Positions 1 through 9,773 of a DNA stretch of 64,000 bases are shown piece by piece. The notes under the pieces were generated by a model, which was not told where the DNA came from, did no database searches, and was given only the letters and a program-made list of their open reading frames with translations. A program made the position numbers and the translations under genes. The stretch spans positions 46,088-110,087 of the forward strand of contig NZ_JAMBNQ010000014.1 of NCBI RefSeq assembly GCF_023715155.1. The letters are read 5' to 3'. The DNA comes from Neobacillus mesonae. GTDB lineage: Bacteria > Bacillota > Bacilli > Bacillales > Cytobacillaceae. Position 1 is the first letter of the stretch. Every line of letters begins with the position of its first letter.

Positions 1-95
1 TCGCAGTCTACAGCCAATCCGTCAAGAAGGCTAAAAACATCCTTCTCGCCGGCTCTTATGCCTGCCGCCCCTGTCAAGGCGCTTCTGCTTTTCTC
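1..95. repeat. Intergenic structured repeat, family A (truncated by window edge)
   Basis: The stretch downstream of ffh contains an imperfect hairpin (AGAAGG pairing with CCTTCT around a loop that includes ctaaaaac) and ends with GGCGCTTCTGCTTTTCTC. The same layout (hairpin, GC-rich outer arm, GGCGCTTCxGCTTTT end) recurs near 17.7 kb and 63.5 kb. No gene is visible here. The left end is probably outside the window. Confidence 0.6.
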
Positions 96-96
96 T

Positions 97-1449
97 TTAA
101 AAAGGCTTAAACGGGAATTTGAATCCGCCTTTTTTCTTTGATTTTTGCTGCATGCCTGTCATTTGCTTCATCATTTTCTTCATGTCTTCAAATTGTTTAA
201 GCAGGCGGTTGACTTCAGACACAGTACGTCCGCTGCCTTTGGCGATCCGCCGCTTGCGGCTTGAGTTCATAAGTTCAGGATGAATCTTTTCGTCTTTCGT
301 CATCGACTTGATGATTGCTTCTACATGTGCAATTTGCTTTTCATCGATTTGAATATTATTTAAGCCCTTGATTTTATTTGCACCTGGCATCATTTTCAAT
401 AATTCATCAAGCGGCCCCAGCTTCCGTACCTGTCCGAGCTGGTCTAAGAAATCATCGAGCGTAAATGTTGCCGTACGCATTTTCTGTTCTAATTCTTTTG
501 CCTTTTCTTCATCAATATTGGTCTGTGCTTTTTCAATTAGTGTCAGCACATCACCCATACCCAGTATCCTGGATGCCATTCGTTCCGGATGAAACGGCTC
601 AAGGGCATCCATTTTTTCACCCATACCGACAAATTTAATCGGTTTTTCAGTGACAGCACGAATTGAAAGTGCCGCACCGCCCCGTGTATCCCCGTCAAGT
701 TTTGTCAGGATAACCCCGGTAATCCCAAGCTGTTCATTAAAGCTCTGAGCTACATTTACCGCATCCTGTCCAGTCATGGCATCAACAACAAGGAAAATTT
801 CATCCGGCTTTGTTAATTCTTTGATGTCTTTTAATTCATTCATTAAAGCTTCATCAACATGCAGGCGTCCGGCAGTATCTATGAGAACATAATCATTATG
901 TTCCTCTTTTGCCTGTTCAATTGCCTTTTTGGCAATTTCCACAGGACTTACTTGATCCCCCAACGAGAAAACCGGCATGCTTAATTGTTTTCCAAGCGTC
1001 TCAAGCTGCTTAATTGCCGCAGGACGATAAATATCGCCAGCAGCAAGCAATGGCTTGCGGTTATACTTTTTACGCAGCAAATTAGCAAGCTTGCCAGTTG
1101 TCGTGGTTTTACCAGCCCCCTGCAGACCAACCATCATAATAACAGTCGGCGGGCGGTTAGAGACGGCAATTTTACTTTGCTCGCCGCCCATTAAGGCTGT
1201 TAATTCTTCATTAACAATCTTGATAATCTGCTGGCCTGGCGTTAAGCTTTTTAATACTTCCTGCCCAACAGCCCGTTCACTGACTTTCTTAACAAAGTCT
1301 TTGACAACTTTAAAGTTAACGTCAGCCTCTAATAGAGCAAGACGAACTTCACGCATCATTTCTTTTACATCCGCTTCAGAAACTTTCCCTTTACCGCGGA
1401 TTTTTTGAATCGTACTTTGCAGTCGGTCGGCTAATCCTTCAAATGCCAT
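97..1449 (-). CDS. ffh: Signal recognition particle GTPase Ffh (SRP54)
   Basis: Ffh binds signal sequences of nascent membrane and secreted proteins together with scRNA, and docks on FtsY. It has 450 residues, normal for the family. The four-helix N domain is followed by the GTPase domain with the P-loop GLQGAGKTT at about 108-116, then DTAGR and TKLDG. The C-terminal M domain is methionine-rich (QFEDMKKMMKQMTGMQ) and ends in a basic Lys/Phe tail. The ATG at 1449 is chosen because AGGGGGCGG lies 5 bases before it; a TTG codon sits immediately upstream. It lies 12 bases after ylxM, forming the usual ylxM-ffh pair. Confidence 0.98.
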   Translation of the reverse strand: MAFEGLADRLQSTIQKIRGKGKVSEADVKEMMREVRLALLEADVNFKVVKDFVKKVSERAVGQEVLKSLTPGQQIIKIVNEELTALMGGEQSKIAVSNRPPTVIMMVGLQGAGKTTTTGKLANLLRKKYNRKPLLAAGDIYRPAAIKQLETLGKQLSMPVFSLGDQVSPVEIAKKAIEQAKEEHNDYVLIDTAGRLHVDEALMNELKDIKELTKPDEIFLVVDAMTGQDAVNVAQSFNEQLGITGVILTKLDGDTRGGAALSIRAVTEKPIKFVGMGEKMDALEPFHPERMASRILGMGDVLTLIEKAQTNIDEEKAKELEQKMRTATFTLDDFLDQLGQVRKLGPLDELLKMMPGANKIKGLNNIQIDEKQIAHVEAIIKSMTKDEKIHPELMNSSRKRRIAKGSGRTVSEVNRLLKQFEDMKKMMKQMTGMQQKSKKKGGFKFPFKPF

Positions 1450-1461
1450 CAATGCCGCCCC

Positions 1462-1794
1462 CTAATCTAAATTATCCAGTTTACTAATGGCCTCAAGTAA
1501 ATCTTGCTTTGAAGGCTTTTCCTCCATAAGCATTTTTTTCATCTTTTTTATCAGCCCTGAACGCTCTTGAAACTTTTGCAGCAGCAGCAGCTTTTCTTCA
1601 TATTCCTCAAGCATGGCTTCTGTCCGTTTAATATTATCATAAACGGCCTGCCGGCTGACTCCATATTCTTCAGCAATTTCACCAAGAGAGAAATCATCTA
1701 GATAATAAAGAGACATGTAGCTTTTCTGTTTTGGCGTTAACAACGAGTTATAGAAATCATATAAGTAATTCATTCGCGTTGTTTTTTCTATCAT
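1462..1794 (-). CDS. ylxM: YlxM-family helix-turn-helix protein, SRP-associated
   Basis: Small (110-residue) sigma-70 region 4-like helix-turn-helix protein encoded directly upstream of ffh, as in other Firmicutes, where YlxM homologues associate with the SRP. Residues 5-60 contain the visible HTH ([21 protein letters not shown]), followed by an acidic/basic coiled tail. The ATG at 1794 is chosen because AAAGGAGA precedes it by 7 bases; an upstream in-frame extension lacks such a site and would run through the promoter. Its own sigma-A-type promoter lies just upstream. Confidence 0.93.
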   Translation of the reverse strand: MIEKTTRMNYLYDFYNSLLTPKQKSYMSLYYLDDFSLGEIAEEYGVSRQAVYDNIKRTEAMLEEYEEKLLLLQKFQERSGLIKKMKKMLMEEKPSKQDLLEAISKLDNLD

Positions 1795-1820
1795 GCCAGC
1801 GTCTCCTTTAATGTTAAGTG

Positions 1821-1882
1821 AAATACCTTTACAAAGAAGTGTACACAGCCATATTGTATCTGTCAAGAAAATACCTTTACAA
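1821..1882. repeat. 14-bp direct repeat pair bracketing the ylxM promoter
   Basis: AAATACCTTTACAA occurs at 1821-1834 and again at 1869-1882, a 48-bp offset. One copy is just upstream of the -35 box and one just downstream of the -10/start region. It could be a regulator-binding pair or a local duplication. Confidence 0.7.
1838..1866 (-). promoter_or_regulatory. Sigma-A promoter of ylxM-ffh
   Basis: On the minus strand TTGACA (1861-1866) and TACACT (1838-1843) are separated by exactly 17 bases in the short gap between ftsY and ylxM. The -35 is perfect. The promoter is bracketed by two copies of a 14-bp direct repeat. Confidence 0.75.
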
Positions 1883-1892
1883 CTGCAGGTTT

Positions 1893-2882
1893 CTATACCT
1901 CTGCTTTATCTACCTGTTCCGCAAACAAACCATAAACATATTTTTCAGCATCAAATTCCTGGAGATCATCCATTCGTTCACCAAGCCCTACAAACTTGAC
2001 CGGGATATTCAATTCCTTACGAATCGCTAGTACAATCCCGCCTTTAGCCGTACCATCCAATTTAGAAAGGACAATCCCGCTGACATTGGTTGCTTCTTTG
2101 AAGGTTTTGGCTTGAATGAGTGCATTTTGTCCTGTAGTTGCGTCAAGAACAAGCAGCACTTCATGGGGAGCACCTGGAATTTCCCGTTCAATCACCCGCT
2201 TAACCTTTTCTAATTCTTTCATTAAGTTTACTTTATTTTGTAATCTGCCTGCTGTATCACAAAGCAAAATATCAACTTTACGTGATTTTGCAGCTTGGAT
2301 GGCATCATACATAACCGCAGCCGGGTCTGATCCTTCCCCCTGTTTAATAGTCTCTACACCAACTCTATCGCCCCATACTTCGAGCTGTTCAATTGCACCA
2401 GCACGGAATGTGTCTCCTGCTGCTAATAGCACTTTTTTCCCCTCGCTTTTAAACTTATGTGCAAGTTTGCCAATTGTGGTCGTTTTGCCAACGCCGTTTA
2501 CCCCAACAAATAAGATCACTGTAAGACCTTCCTCTTGGATATTCAATTCGGAAGTTAATTCCTCTCCAGAATTATAGATATCTACCAGCTTTTCAGAGAT
2601 AACACTCTCTACCTCTTGTGGATCTTGTATGTTGCGTCGTTTTACTTCCATTTTCAGCTCATCAATCAGCTCCATTACGGTATCGAAGCCTACATCTGCT
2701 TGAATCAGAATCTCTTCTAATTCTTCGAAAAAATCTTCATCCACTTTACGGTATCTTGCAATCAAGTCATTTACTTTTCCTGAAAAATTGTCCCTTGTTT
2801 TTGTAAGACCTTCTTTAAATTTTTCCGTCACAGAATCTGTTGATTTAGTGATTTTATCTTTTAACTTCTTAAAAAAACTCAT
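1893..2882 (-). CDS. ftsY: SRP receptor GTPase FtsY
   Basis: FtsY is the membrane-associated receptor that pairs with Ffh to deliver ribosomes to SecYEG. It has 329 residues with a short charged A region (1-45, rich in Lys/Asp/Glu), the N domain, and the G domain with the P-loop GVNGVGKTT at 127-135, then DTAGR and [23 protein letters not shown] precedes the ATG. It lies downstream of smc as in B. subtilis, but a 200-bp gap with a repeat remnant separates the two, so it may have its own promoter. Confidence 0.98.
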   Translation of the reverse strand: MSFFKKLKDKITKSTDSVTEKFKEGLTKTRDNFSGKVNDLIARYRKVDEDFFEELEEILIQADVGFDTVMELIDELKMEVKRRNIQDPQEVESVISEKLVDIYNSGEELTSELNIQEEGLTVILFVGVNGVGKTTTIGKLAHKFKSEGKKVLLAAGDTFRAGAIEQLEVWGDRVGVETIKQGEGSDPAAVMYDAIQAAKSRKVDILLCDTAGRLQNKVNLMKELEKVKRVIEREIPGAPHEVLLVLDATTGQNALIQAKTFKEATNVSGIVLSKLDGTAKGGIVLAIRKELNIPVKFVGLGERMDDLQEFDAEKYVYGLFAEQVDKAEV

Positions 2883-2944
2883 TCTTTCACTTCCTTTAGT
2901 TTTGGTTCTGTGAAATTGTCCTGTGCTTCAGGACTTTACCTGTC

Positions 2945-3048
2945 AAGTTTTGAGGAGCCTCCTCGACGCCGCTTTGGCGCGTGCGGAATCTTCTCTGTCC
3001 CGTACTCTTGCAGAAATCTTCGTGCAGCTGCTATTCCACTCAACATAG
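2945..3048. repeat. Degenerate intergenic repeat, family B
   Basis: GAGGAGCCTCCTCGACGCC followed by GTCCCGTACTCTTGCAG and CACTCAACAT matches the order of blocks in the better-preserved copies at 38.8 kb and 51.4 kb (GGAGCCTCCTCGGCGC, CACGTACTCCCGCAG, ACAATCAACAG). The left terminal block is not recognisable, so this is a decayed copy. Confidence 0.5.
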
Positions 3049-3082
3049 TTTTAAAAATCAAAATGTCATTTAGCACTGCCTT

Positions 3083-6000
3083 TTAAGATTGAACAAGTTC
3101 CTTTGTATCTTCCAGCCGGACAGATACAAGTTTAGAGACACCTGATTCCTGCATGGTTATACCATAAAGGACATCTGCCTCTTCCATTGTTCCTTTTCGA
3201 TGGGTAATCACGATAAACTGGGTTTCGCTGCTGTAGCGTTTTAAATATTGGCTAAAACGCTGAACATTAGCTTCATCCAATGCTGCTTCCACTTCATCGA
3301 GAATACAGAAAGGCACAGGGCGCACCTTTAATATGGAAAATAATAACGCAATGGCTGTTAAGGCACGTTCCCCGCCTGATAGGAGCCCTAAATTCTGTAA
3401 TTTCTTCCCGGGAGGCTGTGCGACAATTTCAACGCCTGTATTTAGAATATCATCAGGCTCTGTCAGGATTAAATCAGCATGTCCTCCGCCGAAAAGTGCT
3501 CGAAAAACAGGTTCAAAATGGGAACGAACCCCATCAAATGTTTGTTTAAAACGTTTTTTCATTTCCTCATCCATTTCATCAATTACCTGGAAAAGGGTAT
3601 CTTTCGCTTCTTGAAGATCTGTTTTTTGTTCATTTAAAAACTCATAACGTTCAGAAACGCGTTCATATTCTTCAATAGCACCTAAATTTACATTGCCAAG
3701 TTCGTCAATGGCAAGCTTAATCAGTTTGACCTTTTTACGTGCTTCCTCAACTGGAATTGATAACGGGTATTGTTCCTTCGCTCCATCAAAAGATAATAAA
3801 TATTCTTCTCTTAAGCGGGCAAGACGATTTTCTAGTTCAACATCCAAGCGGTTCAATTTTACTTCCTCATCTTTTAATACGACCGTCATGCCTTTATGAA
3901 TGCGTTTGGCTTCTCTTGTTTCTATTTCCAAATTTTCTAATGCATCTTGTAGTCCCAGACGTTCCTGCCGTCTAGAAGTAATTAATTGTAATGTTGCTTC
4001 TTTATCTTGCTGCTTACGTTTGGCTGCTTCTACTAATTGTTCCTCACCTGAACTGCTGTTTGACATTTCCGATGATAAAAGACTTAAATCTTCCTTAAGA
4101 ATGGAAAGCTTTTGCTCGCTTTCCTCAAGCTCTATTGCAATTGCGCCAAACCGCTCTTTCAAATGCATATATTGCTCATTCTTAGAAGCAAACGCAACTT
4201 TTAAATCATTAATCTCAGTTGTTAGTGCTTCCTTCGATGTAAGGTCATTTGTCTTCCGCTCAGTTAACTGCATAATTTGCTGGTCAAGTTCGCTAATTTG
4301 TGTTTGATAAACAATTAGTGATTGAGTAATATTTTTCTTCCTAGAGGATAGAGTACTGATTTCTTCAGCAATTTGTCCTTTTTCAAGGTCATATATTTCC
4401 AGTCTTTCATTGATATTTTTTTCTTCCAATTCCGCCGCGCGTTGATTACCCTTTAAAGTCTGTTCAATGAGCCTTAATTCTTCTCCATTTTTACGCATCT
4501 CTTCAAGCTGCGATTCTTTTAAGGTTACTTCCTCTTTTAGGGACTTAACAGCTGCCTCTAAAGCCGCTGTTTTTTCCTCCATAATAACAAGCTTTTCTTT
4601 CAGGTCCTCAAGTTCTCCTTTTCTTGTTAACAAAGAGGATGTCTTCTGTTTAACAGTTCCGCCAGTCATGGAGCCGCCAGGATTAACTACATCACCATCA
4701 AGAGTTACCAGCCGTACACGATATTGAAGAATTTTTGCTAACTCATTTGCCCCTTTTAAATCTTTTGTAATCACAACACTGCCTAATAGGTTATTCATGA
4801 TTTCAGCATATTTTCCTTCAAATCGAACAAGACTTACAGCAGGTCCAATAAGAGACGGATGCCCCTTTATCATGGATATTTGTGCCTGGGACAATGTTCT
4901 GCCTTTAATAACATTAAGGGGTAAAAAGGTGGCTCTTCCATATGAATACTGTTTTAAATATTGAATGGCAGCCCGGCCGTTTTGTTCTGTATCAACTACT
5001 ATATGCTGAAGGGATCCCCCAAGGGCGGTTTCAATTGCTGTTCCATATTCTTTTGGAACAGTAATCAGTTCAGCAACAGCTCCTTCTATCCCTTTTAGCT
5101 TACTGCCGCGGGCCTTTAACACTTCTTTAACCCCTTGGAAAAATCCAGAGTAATCTTCCTCTAGTTCTTCAAGCATGTCCTTTTTTGATTTAGCCTGCTG
5201 CAGCAGCTGATAGGCTTGATATAACGTCTTTTCCTGTTTTTGATAGTTATTCTTTACGGATTCAAGCTGCCGTTTATGTTCGCGAAACCCTGCAACCTGG
5301 GCATCTAGTTTTTTTCCAGTATCATCAAGTTCTGCTTGAATATCCGCCTTTTTCTTTTCAGCTTTTTCGCGCTCCAGCAAAAATTTTTGATTTTCATCAT
5401 CTAGACGAGTGCTCTTTCTTTCCTGCTGCTGAAATTGCTCTTCAATATATTTCAATTCATTTTTGGCACTGGCTTGTTCATTTAACAGCTCAATATATTC
5501 ATCTTTTAATGCATCAATTTTTTCATCAATATTTTCCCCATATAATTGCAGTTTTTCCTGTTTTCCCTTTAACTGTGCCTGCAATTGTTGCACCTGCTTC
5601 TCCAGATTGCTTACTGAATCCGCAAAAGAATCCCGATTTTGTGTTAATGCTGCAATCTTATCCGTCAATTCGGAAATATTCATTTTTAACTGTTCTTTAT
5701 TCTGGGCCGCATTTTTCCGCCTTTCTTTTAGGACTTCCTTGCGCCCTTCAAGCTTTTCAAGTTCTTCACTTGCATGAAGCAGAACATTTTGAAGCTCAGT
5801 AATCGATTCATCCAATGCCGTCATTTTGTCTCTTGTTTCAACGATCTTGGCTTCTTTTAATTGCAGCTCACTTGATAGTTTTAATTCCTCTTGCTGATGG
5901 TCCTCCAGCTGTTTTGAATGGTCTTCCCATTTCTTATTTAATTCCTCAATTTCATATACAGTTAAAGCTACTTCAAATTTCTCAAGTTCTTCTTTTTTCT

Positions 6001-6649
6001 CTAAAAAATCCTTTGCCATGGAGGCTTGTATCTTTAACGGCTCTACTTGGCCTTCAAGTTCATGCAAGATATCATAGACACGGTTTAAATTTTCCTGTGT
6101 CTCGGCTAATTTTCCTTCAGCTTTCTTCTTACGGGTCTTGTATTTTAAAACCCCTGCTGCTTCTTCAAAGATCGTTCTCCTGTCTTCTGCTTTGCTATTT
6201 AATATTTCTTCTACTTTTCCTTGGCTGATAATGGAAAATGCTTCCCGGCCAAGCCCAGAATCCATAAATAAATCAATAATGTCCTTCAGCCTGCACGGCT
6301 GTTTATTGATAAAAAATTCACTATCTCCAGAGCGGGTAACTCTGCGTGTTACACTTACTTCATTATAATCAATCGAAAGGCCTTGCTCCTCGTTGTCTAA
6401 TGTTAAGGTCACCTCTGCAAAATTAAGCGGCTTTCTTGTATCACTGCCGGCGAAAATGATGTCCTCCATTTTACTCCCGCGCAAGGATTTGGCAGATTGC
6501 TCTCCTAAAACCCAGCGAATTGCATCTGTAATATTACTTTTACCGCTGCCATTAGGACCGACTACCGCTGTTACCCCAGTAACAAAATCCACACTAATTC
6601 GGTCAGCAAAAGATTTAAAGCCAATAATGTCCAACCGTTTTAAAAACAT
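3083..6649 (-). CDS. smc: Chromosome partition protein SMC
   Basis: Bacterial condensin ATPase, 1188 residues after correcting the start. The N-terminal head carries Walker A GPNGSGKSN at 31-39. Long coiled coils flank a hinge at about 510-680 with the glycine-rich GGSMTGG. The C-terminal head has the signature LSGGERALTA and Walker B FCILDEVEAALDE. The ATG at 6649 is chosen because GGGAGGATAAAGTA precedes it and the protein then begins MFLKRLDIIGFKSF, the conserved SMC start; a 15-residue upstream extension is unlikely. It follows rnc by 54 bases, probably in one transcript. Confidence 0.98.
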   Translation of the reverse strand: MFLKRLDIIGFKSFADRISVDFVTGVTAVVGPNGSGKSNITDAIRWVLGEQSAKSLRGSKMEDIIFAGSDTRKPLNFAEVTLTLDNEEQGLSIDYNEVSVTRRVTRSGDSEFFINKQPCRLKDIIDLFMDSGLGREAFSIISQGKVEEILNSKAEDRRTIFEEAAGVLKYKTRKKKAEGKLAETQENLNRVYDILHELEGQVEPLKIQASMAKDFLEKKEELEKFEVALTVYEIEELNKKWEDHSKQLEDHQQEELKLSSELQLKEAKIVETRDKMTALDESITELQNVLLHASEELEKLEGRKEVLKERRKNAAQNKEQLKMNISELTDKIAALTQNRDSFADSVSNLEKQVQQLQAQLKGKQEKLQLYGENIDEKIDALKDEYIELLNEQASAKNELKYIEEQFQQQERKSTRLDDENQKFLLEREKAEKKKADIQAELDDTGKKLDAQVAGFREHKRQLESVKNNYQKQEKTLYQAYQLLQQAKSKKDMLEELEEDYSGFFQGVKEVLKARGSKLKGIEGAVAELITVPKEYGTAIETALGGSLQHIVVDTEQNGRAAIQYLKQYSYGRATFLPLNVIKGRTLSQAQISMIKGHPSLIGPAVSLVRFEGKYAEIMNNLLGSVVITKDLKGANELAKILQYRVRLVTLDGDVVNPGGSMTGGTVKQKTSSLLTRKGELEDLKEKLVIMEEKTAALEAAVKSLKEEVTLKESQLEEMRKNGEELRLIEQTLKGNQRAAELEEKNINERLEIYDLEKGQIAEEISTLSSRKKNITQSLIVYQTQISELDQQIMQLTERKTNDLTSKEALTTEINDLKVAFASKNEQYMHLKERFGAIAIELEESEQKLSILKEDLSLLSSEMSNSSSGEEQLVEAAKRKQQDKEATLQLITSRRQERLGLQDALENLEIETREAKRIHKGMTVVLKDEEVKLNRLDVELENRLARLREEYLLSFDGAKEQYPLSIPVEEARKKVKLIKLAIDELGNVNLGAIEEYERVSERYEFLNEQKTDLQEAKDTLFQVIDEMDEEMKKRFKQTFDGVRSHFEPVFRALFGGGHADLILTEPDDILNTGVEIVAQPPGKKLQNLGLLSGGERALTAIALLFSILKVRPVPFCILDEVEAALDEANVQRFSQYLKRYSSETQFIVITHRKGTMEEADVLYGITMQESGVSKLVSVRLEDTKELVQS

Positions 6650-6703
6650 TACTTTATCCTCCCTAAATGCTAAAGGGATTTCTCCTCTATACATTTGCCC
6701 ATT

Positions 6704-7444
6704 CTAAGTTGTCTTGGTTTTCAATACTTCTAAAGCTTTTTGTGCAGCATGCTGTTCAGCTTCTTTTTTTGACCTTCCTGTTCCCGTTCCCAGCTCTTCA
6801 CCATTAAGAGTGACCTTAGAGACAAATTCTTTATTGTGGGCTGGGCCTTTTTCCTGGAGGACATGATATTCAATCATACCCGTACCATCCCGCTGAACAT
6901 ACTCCTGCAATTGGCTTTTAAAATCCATCACATGAGAAAAAGCACCGGCATTTACTTTAGGGTATACAGTTCTTTCCAAGAATCTAATTACAGTTTCAAT
7001 TCCTTGATCTAAATAAAGTGCACCAATGAATGCCTCAAAAACATCCGCAAGTAATGCGGGACGTTCTCTTCCGCCAGTCATTTCTTCCCCTTTACCAAGC
7101 AATATGAATTTACCAAACTGAAGTTCATTGGCAAAAGTTACAAGTGACGGCTCACAAACTATAGCAGCCCTCAGTTTTGTTAACTCTCCTTCTTTCATTG
7201 TCGGATACTTTTTGAAAAGGAATTGTGACACAGTTAACTCAAGAACAGCATCTCCTAAAAACTCCAGCCTTTCATTATCTTCAAAAGGCTTTCTTCGATG
7301 CTCATTCACATATGATGAATGAGTAAAAGCATGTCTTAATAATTTTTCGTTGGTAAATGAAATTCCTATCATCTGTTGGAAATCCTTAAATTGGTAATCC
7401 CTTCCACGGTTGTTTACTCCTTTTTCTTTCCCATTCATGCGCAT
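6704..7444 (-). CDS. rnc: Ribonuclease III
   Basis: Double-strand-specific endoribonuclease acting on rRNA precursors and structured RNAs. The catalytic domain has the signature ERLEFLGDA at about 58-66 and the second acidic cluster [14 protein letters not shown] dsRNA-binding domain occupies the last 70 residues. The ATG at 7444 is used because AAGGTGGAG lies 6 bases before it; the upstream in-frame GTG is inside that ribosome-binding site. A perfect 10-bp inverted repeat lies 73 bases upstream of the start. Confidence 0.97.
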   Translation of the reverse strand: MRMNGKEKGVNNRGRDYQFKDFQQMIGISFTNEKLLRHAFTHSSYVNEHRRKPFEDNERLEFLGDAVLELTVSQFLFKKYPTMKEGELTKLRAAIVCEPSLVTFANELQFGKFILLGKGEEMTGGRERPALLADVFEAFIGALYLDQGIETVIRFLERTVYPKVNAGAFSHVMDFKSQLQEYVQRDGTGMIEYHVLQEKGPAHNKEFVSKVTLNGEELGTGTGRSKKEAEQHAAQKALEVLKTKTT

Positions 7445-7516
7445 TAATGTCTCCACCTTGTACTAAATTCAACTGATATTGTTAGTTTAAGAAAAACTTT
7501 CACAAAACGCAAAGAA

Positions 7517-7547
7517 ACTTGGCAAAATTAAATACTATTTGCCAAGT
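7517..7547. promoter_or_regulatory. Perfect inverted repeat upstream of rnc
   Basis: ACTTGGCAAA (7517-7526) and TTTGCCAAGT (7538-7547) are perfect 10-bp arms around an 11-base A/T-rich loop. On the minus strand only a short T-rich run (TTTCTTT) follows. It may be a weak terminator, an operator or the end of a decayed repeat. The sequence does not decide between these. Confidence 0.45.
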
Positions 7548-7556
7548 CTATTTTAC

Positions 7557-7683
7557 AGTAAGAAAAGCGAAGGCGCCACGTTCAGGGGCGACAAGAATAA
7601 GACTAGCGTCGTAATGGCTGCTCTTTAACCATCTTGACGGCTTGGTTTATTACTCGAGCCGCTTGGCGCCGCAGCCAGACAAG
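7557..7683. repeat. Intergenic structured repeat, family A
   Basis: The element lies between acpP and rnc. Inner arms AATAAGACTAGCGTC and GACGGCTTGGTTTATT pair imperfectly, with ATGG/CCAT nearest the loop, flanked by GGCGCC blocks on both sides. The arm sequences differ completely from other copies but keep pairing. It appears in the opposite orientation to the 17.7-kb copy. Confidence 0.6.
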
Positions 7684-7709
7684 AAAGCCCCGTTTGAAAA
7701 CGGGGCTTT
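7684..7709 (-). terminator. Terminator of the fapR-acpP operon
   Basis: AAAGCCCCGTTT and AAACGGGGCTTT form a strong hairpin just after the acpP stop, followed by CTTGT on the minus strand. It separates the lipid genes from rnc-smc. Confidence 0.8.
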
Positions 7710-7730
7710 AGGTGCATGCTCTAACGAAAT

Positions 7731-7964
7731 TTACTTTTTGCTATTTATGTAGTTCACAGCATCACCTACTGTGCCAATTTTTTCAGCATCTTCGTCAGAA
7801 ATTTCCATATCAAACTCATCTTCTAATTCCATTACTAATTCAACTACGTCAAGGGAATCAGCACCAAGATCATCTTTAAACGAAGCTTCAAGTGTTACTT
7901 GAGACTCGTCCACTCCTAAACGGTCAACGACGATCTTTGTTACACGTTCTAATACCTCTGCCAT
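7731..7964 (-). CDS. acpP: Acyl carrier protein
   Basis: A 77-residue carrier that holds growing fatty acyl chains on a phosphopantetheine arm. The attachment Ser37 is in the invariant [13 protein letters not shown]. The protein is highly acidic, as expected. The ATG at 7964 follows GGGGAGGTGAAAAGC, and the upstream GTG lies inside that site. It is the last gene of the lipid cluster and is followed immediately by a strong terminator. A possible promoter of its own lies in the 117-bp gap after fabG. Confidence 0.98.
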   Translation of the reverse strand: MAEVLERVTKIVVDRLGVDESQVTLEASFKDDLGADSLDVVELVMELEDEFDMEISDEDAEKIGTVGDAVNYINSKK

Positions 7965-7986
7965 GCTTTTCACCTCCCCTCAAGCT

Positions 7987-7992
7987 ATTATA
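7987..7992 (-). promoter_or_regulatory. Possible -10 element for acpP
   Basis: A perfect TATAAT lies 22 bases before the acpP start on the minus strand. No good -35 is found 16-18 bases upstream (best is TGTATT), so an independent acpP promoter is only suggested. Confidence 0.3.
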
Positions 7993-8081
7993 AAGGATTT
8001 CTTTTAAATAATACAGACGAACTTTGCGAATTGTTCAGTTCCGACAGCCAGGCGCTCCGAAGCGGGCAAAAAGCGTGTCAT

Positions 8082-8825
8082 TTACATGACCATTCCGCCA
8101 TCAATATGTAATGTTTGCCCAGTTATATATTCAGCGTCGTCTGAAGCAAGAAATGCCGCCGCTTTGGCTATATCTTTTGGTTCTCCTAAACGGGCGAGGG
8201 GGATTTGTTTTAACATTTCTGCTTTTACATCTTCAGGAAGTTTATCTGTCATATCAGTAGTGATAAAACCTGGAGCAATTGCATTAACGGTAATATTACG
8301 AGAAGCAAGCTCCTTAGCAGTGGTTTTCGTTAAACCAATAACCCCCGCTTTTGCTGCAACATAGTTTGCCTGCCCCGGATTACCGCTGATTCCGACAATA
8401 GAAGCCATATTAATTATTCTTCCTTTTCTCTGCTTCATCATTTGTCTTGTTACCGCTTTTGTCACTAAGAAAACCCCTTTAAGGTTTGTATTAATGACAT
8501 CATCCCATTCTTCTTCCTTCATTCTCATAAGTAAATTATCTCTTGTAATCCCCGCATTATTAACGAGAATATCAAGACTGCCAAAATGATCAATTGTTGC
8601 TTTCACCATTTCAGCCACTTCACTAGAATCAGATACATTGCATTTTATAGCAAATGCTTCCCTGCCAAGTGCTTTGATTTCATCTACAACTTCGTTTGCC
8701 TTCTCTTCACTTCCGGCAAAATTTACTGCTACATTTGCCCCCTGCTTAGCAAGCTCAAGAGCTACTTCACGGCCGATTCCTCGAGATGCTCCTGTAACCA
8801 GTGCTGACTTCCCTGCTAAACTCAT
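8082..8825 (-). CDS. fabG: 3-oxoacyl-[ACP] reductase FabG
   Basis: NADPH-dependent reduction of beta-ketoacyl-ACP in fatty-acid elongation. Short-chain dehydrogenase of 247 residues: cofactor loop TGASRGIG at 11-18, NNAG, catalytic Ser in [10 protein letters not shown], and the YVAAK tyrosine/lysine pair. The start overlaps the fabD stop by 4 bases (ATGA) and is preceded by AAAGGAGGAAAAGCT, so the two genes are translationally coupled. Confidence 0.97.
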   Translation of the reverse strand: MSLAGKSALVTGASRGIGREVALELAKQGANVAVNFAGSEEKANEVVDEIKALGREAFAIKCNVSDSSEVAEMVKATIDHFGSLDILVNNAGITRDNLLMRMKEEEWDDVINTNLKGVFLVTKAVTRQMMKQRKGRIINMASIVGISGNPGQANYVAAKAGVIGLTKTTAKELASRNITVNAIAPGFITTDMTDKLPEDVKAEMLKQIPLARLGEPKDIAKAAAFLASDDAEYITGQTLHIDGGMVM

Positions 8826-9769
8826 AGCTTTTCCTCCTTTAAGGCATCGATTACACTTGAAGCGGCTGCTTCATCCGAAACAGAATAAATCGTGACAGTT
8901 TTATCAATTTTTTTAATTAATCCAGAAAGAACTTTTCCAGGTCCAATTTCAATAAAGGTGTCAACCCCTAATTCAATCATTTTTTGTATCGAATCTTCCC
9001 ATAGAACAGGAGAATAAAGCTGCTCAATTAATTGATCCTTAATTTCTTCCGCTTTTGTTACGGGTTCTGCAGTTACATTAGCGATAACAGGGATCCTGGC
9101 ATCATTCATTTCAAGTCCGTCCAATACTTCTCTCAGTTTTGTGGCAGCTGGTTCCATTAATGGTGAATGGAATGGACCGCTCACTTCCAGCGGCAGAACT
9201 CTTTTAGCCCCTGCTTCTTTTGCTTTTACACCAGCCGATTCTACTCCTGCTTTTGAACCAGAAATAACAATTTGACCAGGACAATTTAAATTGGCTAAAG
9301 CAACAGGCATTCCTGATGCCGTTACTGCTTCTGTTACAGCGGAAAGCTTGTTACGGTCAAGGCCTAAAACAGCAGCCATCGAACCTTCACCATTTGGTAC
9401 GGCGTTTTCCATAAATTCGCCTCTTTTTCTAACCGCAAAAACACCATCAGCGAAGCTTAAGACGCCGGCAGCAACTAGTGCTGTATATTCACCTAAACTA
9501 TGGCCGGCAACAAAATCGGCTTTCACTCCGGATTTTTGAAAGAAGTCCAAAAGAGCAATGCTCGTTGTTAATAGTGCTGGCTGCGTGTTTACGGTTAATG
9601 TCAACTCTTCCTTTGGTCCCTCAAAAATCAATTGACTTAATGGACTATTTAATGTTTCATCTGCCTTTTGGAAATATGCCATTACATCTGGATATTTTTC
9701 CGCAAGGTCTTTTCCCATTCCAACCGTTTGTGATCCTTGTCCTGGAAACACAAATGCGATTTTCTTCAT
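8822..9769 (-). CDS. fabD: Malonyl-CoA:ACP transacylase FabD
   Basis: Transfers malonyl groups from CoA to ACP to feed fatty-acid elongation. It has 315 residues; GQGSQ at 10-14 and the nucleophile motif GHSLGE at 89-94 (Ser91) are intact, as is the later His in GPFHSPLM. It starts 4 bases after plsX and overlaps fabG by 4, so it is inside a tight operon. Confidence 0.97.
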   Translation of the reverse strand: MKKIAFVFPGQGSQTVGMGKDLAEKYPDVMAYFQKADETLNSPLSQLIFEGPKEELTLTVNTQPALLTTSIALLDFFQKSGVKADFVAGHSLGEYTALVAAGVLSFADGVFAVRKRGEFMENAVPNGEGSMAAVLGLDRNKLSAVTEAVTASGMPVALANLNCPGQIVISGSKAGVESAGVKAKEAGAKRVLPLEVSGPFHSPLMEPAATKLREVLDGLEMNDARIPVIANVTAEPVTKAEEIKDQLIEQLYSPVLWEDSIQKMIELGVDTFIEIGPGKVLSGLIKKIDKTVTIYSVSDEAAASSVIDALKEEKL

Positions 9770-9773
9770 CTAA

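Noticed and set aside
3083..6649. Long plus-strand open frames opposite smc, ffh and other genes
   Set aside because: They are antisense shadows of strongly conserved coding sequences, lack ribosome-binding sites and show no family features.
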